DNA of 13,340 nucleotides from Neolecta irregularis DAH-3. Its lineage: Eukaryota > Ascomycota > Neolectomycetes > Neolectales > Neolectaceae. The notes below the pieces were generated by a model, which saw only the letters and a list, made by a program, of their open reading frames with translations, made no database searches and was not told the DNA's origin. Both the position numbers and the translations under genes were made by a program. The stretch spans positions 1 through 13,340 of the forward strand of contig LXFE01000927.1 in assembly GCA_001929475.1 (NCBI GenBank), in the 5' to 3' direction. Positions 8,908 to 13,340 of the stretch are shown here, piece by piece (position 1 is the first letter of the stretch; each line of letters begins with the position of its first letter).

Positions 8908-9171
8908 ATGGCAGATCATATTCCACTCGTAGATGCTCCCAAAGTCCCTCCATCCCCGCCTCCTGCATATCCCCACATGCCGGCCGCGCCAGCCTACTCT
9001 CCATATCCTCCAATACAACCCCAACCCGTCGAGGCGCAGCAACTCTATGCTCAAAACGCAGCAGCTCGAGAGCTTCACAGGCGATTCCTCATCGGCATCT
9101 TGGGCTTAGTGATCATGATTAGTTTCCTTGGTCTGCTGAAATATTTCATTTACGGAGACATAAACGCATGA
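8908..9171 (+). CDS. Small PPxY tail-anchored membrane protein
   Basis: This is an 87-aa single-exon gene. The ATG sits in a near-ideal context (CCTCCATGG). Residues 11-40 are rich in Pro and Tyr and include PPAY (18-21), a PPxY ligand for WW domains. The segment AQQLYAQNAAARELHRR (43-59) is likely helical. A single membrane span follows (about 60-80, FLIGILGLVIMISFLGLLKY) with a tail of under ten residues. Basic residues before the span predict a cytosolic N-terminus, so it resembles a tail-anchored protein. PPxY membrane proteins in yeasts often recruit the Nedd4-type ligase Rsp5 to cargo in Golgi, endosome or vacuole membranes; that role is inferred here. It is divergent from SEC21. I do not recognise a named family. 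Confidence 0.75.
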   Translation: MADHIPLVDAPKVPPSPPPAYPHMPAAPAYSPYPPIQPQPVEAQQLYAQNAAARELHRRFLIGILGLVIMISFLGLLKYFIYGDINA

Positions 9172-9603
9172 ATGGCCGGATAACTTGTGTACTGGTGGAG
9201 TTTTGTTTTTATCTGTTTCCGACGAATTTGTTTGCAATTATATCGATGGTATCATGTAATAGGGAAACACCATCCCCTGCTTTTGGTACCCCAGTCCAAG
9301 AAAATGTGACTTTAAAAGGTCAGAAACAGTCCAGGATGTTTTGGTAAATAACTCCTGTGAGGGGATAAGGCTTGCGATGCAGGATTACAGTAAGCTGACG
9401 TATTACGGGTTCGCTTAACACCGGATTTGTGTAGTGAACACAGACTTATAGGAACACAGAGGCCGGAGGAGGGACACAGAGACAAGAAGAACAAAGACTG
9501 AAGATAAGTATATTGCACATATTCATATAATAAACTAGGGTAATTTAGCAATGTCTCCTGATCCATGACAAATCTCTCAAGCTATGTTGGCAAGCAATGG
9601 AAG
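9172..9603. other. Spacer downstream of PPxY gene
   Basis: This is 3' flank without a supported gene. A 9312-9566 reverse-strand frame is Ser/Cys/Leu-rich and shows no domain. A TG..CA-bounded stretch (9356-9550) was considered as a solo LTR but has no matching flanking duplication. Confidence 0.45.
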
Positions 9604-9721
9604 TCAATTCCCACAAGGCCACAGGAAAGATTCAAATCGAAATGAACATAGTCGGATTCAAGGAATTCAATTCCAAGAACAAGGACCACTGGAGAGATTC
9701 AATCCAAATCACCATAGTTGG
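9604..9721. repeat. Degenerate ~63-bp tandem duplication
   Basis: Two units each run from TCAATTCC through an ACAAGG(C/A)CCA core and AGATTCAA to CATAGT(C/T)GG. The first spans about 9604-9655 and the second about 9667-9721. They differ by substitutions and small indels. No coding role is evident. Confidence 0.5.
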
Positions 9722-9947
9722 TGTAAGCGTTCAGGTGTTCCTTTTTGTCGTTCGTGGACTTAGGCTGGTATGATGATGGTATGACAGCTACTTTGCGTGA
9801 AGGTAAGTACGTTTATAATCAATATACGCGACTAAAGTCCCCCTGCTAGCCAGATGTGGACCTAATTAAATAGTAATTCCTTGACACATTTCGCTGCTGC
9901 CTATTCGCTCCTTCCTCTACGGACCCCCATCCGTTCCGCACATCTCC
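9722..9947. other. Spacer
   Basis: Nothing recognisable is present: no RNA gene, no credible reading frame and no clear repeat. Confidence 0.4.
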
Positions 9948-10200
9948 TTATTGAGCTCGTTAGCTCTTTTTGTGGAGCATTCGATCGATCGCTCTGTGAG
10001 GATATTGCTGCTCTTTTTGTCAGTGAAGAGGTTGACTTCTTCGTTGAGCTTTAGAGCTCTTCTTGCGAACAGAGAGATCGATCGAGTGTCAACGGTATTG
10101 CCACTCTTTGATAGGGATGATGAGGCTGACTTCTTTATTGAGCTTCCTAGCTCTTCTTGCGGATGGAGAGATCGATCGCGCTTTGAGGATGTCGCTTGGC
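9948..10200 (+). repeat. 93-bp tandem repeat, three copies
   Basis: Copies begin with TTGAGCT at 9951, 10044 and 10138, giving periods of 93 and 94 bp. Each has TAGCTCTT or GAGCTCTTCTTG, then a palindromic GATCGATCG block (near 9982, 10077 and 10169), then GTGAGGAT-, GTCAAC- or TTGAGGAT-type sequence. The third copy stops near 10200. The copies have diverged, so the array is not young. Open frames across it on both strands partly reflect the near-multiple-of-three period. Confidence 0.65.
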
Positions 10201-11100
10201 TTGCCTGTGGCGGTGGGGTGGAGGTTTGTCCCTGGTGCCTGTGGGGTCTCCGCGAATCCCCACAACTGGATTCAAAATCACAAGGTGAAACTAATAGTGG
10301 TCTACCCAAGTAAAAATTATCGTTGGAGTGATTTAAACGTAACCTCACTCTGGGTCGCCTCTCTGCGGGATAGATTGATTGCATTTATACATAATAGCCT
10401 GCTATTAGGTAGTGGTCTTATAACCCAGCAAGTGCATACAATTAAAAGGCTCCTACTGAAAAAAGAACGCCATTCTGAACATACAGACAAATATACCAAA
10501 ATAATCCTCATCTGGGTCCCATTACCTATTCTGGAGAATCGATTCTGGGAACTGTACTACTATCAACCGTGCCTTCTCGATAAAAATCACCAATGTTCAA
10601 TAACTGAGATCGAGCTATAGTGAATCTAATGTTCTTCCCATATACTTTAGAAAGCACTGATGTCACCATGTCACTAAGACATTTCCGGTTATCAGTGTCT
10701 TTGAAGTAGTATTAGCTGAAACGAGTAGGCTGCAACAGGATGTCTGCCGTCTCACGCATAACAGCTAACGCTGATTCTTTATTACCATCGTATTTCCGGA
10801 ATGCATTCGAATGCCGCAAATCGCAACATATCACTCCAGCGCATTTCCGTACGGTCCTCAGATCTTGCAGTGAAATAAAACGTATCCGGGGTTACAGATA
10901 CCTATAAGCCGTTTTGAATCACAATGCGATTCAGAAAAAGAGACTTCAGATCATAGTGCAACGATATCTGTCGTAATTCGAGAGCCGGGATCGTTGCAAT
11001 TTTATCAATCTAACAATAGTATTGCTAATCAAGTGATCGACCCACACGGCCGCCACGTCGGTCGTGAAATTCAATTTGTCATCTTCTCCGTTTTGGGCTG
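10201..11100. other. Spacer upstream of P450 gene
   Basis: A plus-strand open frame continues from the tandem repeat to 10620, but it lacks a convincing ATG context or any recognisable domain, and it is not called as a gene. Nearer the P450 are a 12-bp palindrome, GCATTCGAATGC (10803-10814), and a 9-bp inverted pair, TGCAACGAT (10957-10965) with ATCGTTGCA (10990-10998). Confidence 0.5.
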
Positions 11101-11106
11101 TATAAG
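11101..11106 (+). promoter_or_regulatory. TATA-like box of P450 gene
   Basis: TATAAG lies 39 nt upstream of the ATG at 11140. The distance is short but acceptable for a fungal gene with a brief leader. Confidence 0.35.
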
Positions 11107-11139
11107 AGTCCATTATTCCTGCATCGATCTCTTCAAGTC

Positions 11140-13002
11140 ATGGTTGATATCAAAATCCAAGCACAGCTCGTATGGCTTTGCCTTTTCATCTCGGTAAGTT
11201 TAGAGTTCGATATTTTTTCTGATAGTCAGATATTGGCAAAAGTAATATATACTCTCTATTTGCACCCTCTTGCATCATATCCTGGGCCATTGGTTGCTAA
11301 ATTTACAATCTTGTGGAGGGTATATCAAGTATGGACTGGGAAGCGACACCTCAAACTGCAACAGCTTCACAAAAAATATGGTATAGCTATAACCCACGAT
11401 CTCGATTTCACGCTCAGGGGACTTTGTCCGGATTGGTCCCAATGTCCTTTCAATATGTAATGCTTCTGCTCAGAAAGGTACCCTACTCAAGCTCACTTTG
11501 CAAGACCTCATGAAAGATATCTATGGCAAGCAATCCACAATGATAAAATCCATCGGCTATGACAAGCTTCGTCATGATGAGCGATATTCAAACATCGTTT
11601 TTGAAAGAGATCACAGAGTCCATTCACAGTTCAAAAGGGAATTAGCTCCCGCTTTGTCTTCAAAATCTCTCAATGATATGGAAGTCTATATTAAACAAAA
11701 TCTCGATCGTTTTCATCAATCAGTCCTGAAGTTCGGGCAAAATGGAGGAAAAGCAATTGTAAATGGCGTTCTTAAAATCTTGACAAATTTGTAGAACATG
11801 ACGAAATGGATGACCTACTTCACTTTTGACGTCCTCGGAGATTTCTGCTTTGGAAAGCCGATCGGATTTTTAGAAGCCGGTGATGATCATGGCTGGAAAG
11901 ATCGAACCAAGGCACATTCGTTTTTTGGTGCTATTGTGCGTCCCTATATTGTAGTTAACGCTTCTAATACATTCCTTAAGGGCAAGGTTGCTCCAGAATA
12001 TGCCTGGTTACGCAAATATGTAGTCCCGAAAACTGTGGTAGAAATGACAGAGGCTATGAACAAGGTATTCCTTTTTGTCCTTGCTTGATAATTCAACATT
12101 AATACAGGATACAATTCAGAAGATTACCAATCGCTTATCCTCGCCAAACGATCGAAAAGACTTTTTTTATTACTTCCTACAAAACCTTGACAAGGAAGAA
12201 ACCCAAAAAGAGCTTCAACAACGTCTCTTCGCTACTTATCAAGTGGTCATGTATGTTACATCCGCTAAAAACGAGCATTGATACTCATGTTAATAGAATT
12301 GCTGGTGGCGAAACAATCTCAAGTACTATAGAACCCTTGAATTAGGTAAACTAACCACAGCCGCTCTGAATGCTGCAATATACCTCCTAGCTTCCAATCC
12401 TCGTTGCTATAAAAAACTTCGTTCCGAAGTCGAAAGCCATTTCTCCTCTTCCCATGAGATGGAAAGTCACCAACTTGCGCAGCTCTCTTATTTGAATGCC
12501 GTGATCAATGAAACATTAAGAATTCGACCACCGTTAGTCGGAGAGCTTCCTCGGGAAGTTGTTGAACCATCTTATGTTGTCGGCAAGAAGATTCCGGTAG
12601 GAACAGAAATTTCCGTCCCATATTGGGCATTGTATCACGACGCGCGATATTTCACTGCACCCGAAGATTTCATCCCGGAGAGATGGATCGATGAACTTTT
12701 CGAAAAGGACAAAACTAAAGGTCGAGAAGCATGGTACATTTGTTGAAAGATTTCTTGCGATTGATTCTTTTAGCCAGCCTTTCTCACTCGGATCGCGAGT
12801 CTGTCTAGGGAAGGGGTACCACTTTCTTCATGTCCAAAAACTGATTGAAAGCATGGCTTACATAGAGATGCGTTTAGCTCTTGCACGGTGGATCATTGAA
12901 TTTGACTTTGAACTTGCGGATCCGAACTCTACCTTTGACGTTGAAGACTATACCATCACCATAAATCCAGAAAGTCTCATCGTCGTTCGCAGTAGACAGT
13001 AG
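11140..13002 (+). CDS. Cytochrome P450 monooxygenase
   Basis: Ten exons (11140-11193, 11230-11380, 11418-11477, 11517-11758, 11795-12064, 12108-12250, 12297-12322, 12361-12733, 12774-12815, 12852-13002) join in frame to 503 aa, normal for a fungal P450. The nine introns are 36, 37, 39, 36, 43, 46, 38, 40 and 36 nt. An N-terminal membrane anchor (about 8-27) precedes YPGP (35-38). VRIGPN (72-77), the I-helix AGGET (309-313), K-helix ETLR (366-369), PERW (421-424) and heme loop FSLGSRVCLG (443-452, ligand Cys450) are all present. It should be an ER haem-thiolate oxygenase needing P450 reductase. TKWMTYFTFDVLGDFCFGK resembles CYP65-like enzymes of the isotrichodermin C-15 hydroxylase type, but the substrate is unknown. 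No biosynthetic partner gene is visible. Unspliced it looks broken, but every motif is restored by splicing. Confidence 0.9.
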
Positions 13003-13187
13003 TTGAGGTCATTCAACAGAAACCCTTTGAGACAAACGAAGATAGATAGTGAATATTACAATAGTTATGAATATAGAATTTCCGACGAACGTCATATTGT
13101 AGTCTATTGCAATTTGCAGATCCATCCACTTGAATTTTGATTCACTAGCGAACCAACCTTCATAGACGTTTGATTAATAATCCTGAT
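13003..13187. other. 3' flank of P450
   Basis: AT-rich sequence follows the stop codon, with no further gene visible. Confidence 0.4.
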
Positions 13188-13225
13188 GTAAGGGTATATC
13201 CGGGGTATTACCGGATATATCTTAC
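13188..13225. repeat. Strong hairpin downstream of P450
   Basis: The arms 13188-13203 (GTAAGGGTATATCCGG) and 13211-13225 (CCGGATATATCTTAC) pair almost completely around a 7-nt loop. It lies 186 nt past the P450 stop codon and could be a 3' processing structure or the remnant of a small inverted-repeat element. Confidence 0.6.
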
Positions 13226-13295
13226 CAATGGAGCAAGTGGCGGAAAGGAAATAACGGCAATTGTATTTAGAACGTATAAAGACTTAGCGGGCATA

Positions 13296-13336
13296 CCTTA
13301 ACCTAAGCTCATAAAGTCTACAAGCTTAGATTAAGG
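13296..13336. repeat. 14-bp inverted repeat at window end
   Basis: CCTTAACCTAAGCT (13296-13309) and AGCTTAGATTAAGG (13323-13336) match as inverted arms at 13 of 14 positions, with a 13-nt loop. The window stops just after it, so any larger element is cut off. Confidence 0.55.
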
Positions 13337-13340
13337 AATA

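Noticed and set aside
9356-9550. Solo LTR bounded by TG..CA
   Set aside because: The flanking bases do not form a target-site duplication, and no primer-binding site or polypurine tract is recognisable.
10063-10620. 185-codon plus-strand open frame as a gene
   Set aside because: It begins inside a tandem repeat without a suitable ATG, has no recognisable domain, and is probably open by chance.
11478-11504. 27-nt intron in the P450
   Set aside because: It is in frame, but the acceptor at 11516 gives a 39-nt intron and restores the expected spacing before DIYG.
11140-13002. P450 as a frameshifted pseudogene
   Set aside because: The apparent breaks are all explained by nine GT..AG introns of 36-46 nt. 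The spliced frame is 503 aa with every P450 signature intact.
1-13340. tRNA, rRNA or CRISPR features
   Set aside because: No convincing tRNA B-box with matching arms, no rRNA-like stretch and no spacer-separated direct repeats were seen by eye.

Overview
The window looks like a nuclear segment of a filamentous ascomycete (Pezizomycotina-like). The reasons are spliceosomal introns with GT..AG ends and CTRAY-like branch points, a But2-domain secreted protein, a fungal microsomal P450, and a gamma-COP gene close to ascomycete SEC21. I cannot name the genus. Rebuilding the genes by hand gives 18 introns, all only 32-46 nt long (mean 37.5), which is far shorter than usual for this group. Because of this, genes that look fragmented in simple reading frames are intact once spliced.

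Layout. 1-1120: repeat-rich, apparently gene-free DNA: CAAGCAAGTCC-type repeats, CCATGGAC palindromes, a GC-rich hairpin and a G-rich minisatellite with a 9-bp period. 1121-1956: promoter-side spacer. 1957-2496 (+): secreted But2-like protein with a hidden 33-nt intron. 2497-3238: spacer between convergent genes. 3239-4586 (-): secreted protein joining an N-terminal Cys-rich PAN-like module to a C-terminal domain with the His-Asp-Gln-Cys layout of Ulp1/C48 peptidases. 4587-5330: spacer. 5334-5443: third CAAGCAAGTCC locus. 5553-8428 (-): complete SEC21 (gamma-COP, 8 exons, 873 aa). 8429-8907: divergent promoter with a 16-bp palindrome around CACGTG. 8908-9171 (+): 87-aa tail-anchored PPxY protein. 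9172-11139: spacer with two degenerate tandem duplications. 11140-13002 (+): complete cytochrome P450 (10 exons, 503 aa). 13003-13340: spacer with two strong hairpins.

How it fits together. SEC21 is a housekeeping vesicle-coat gene. It shares a divergent promoter with a small membrane protein whose PPxY motif suggests a ubiquitin-ligase adaptor, so both may act in membrane traffic. The two secreted-protein genes sit in a repeat-rich flank, as expected of accessory or effector-like DNA. The P450 stands alone in the window. The two strongest leads are the secreted PAN-like/C48-like protease and the uniformly ultra-short introns, including some that are multiples of three and lack stops.
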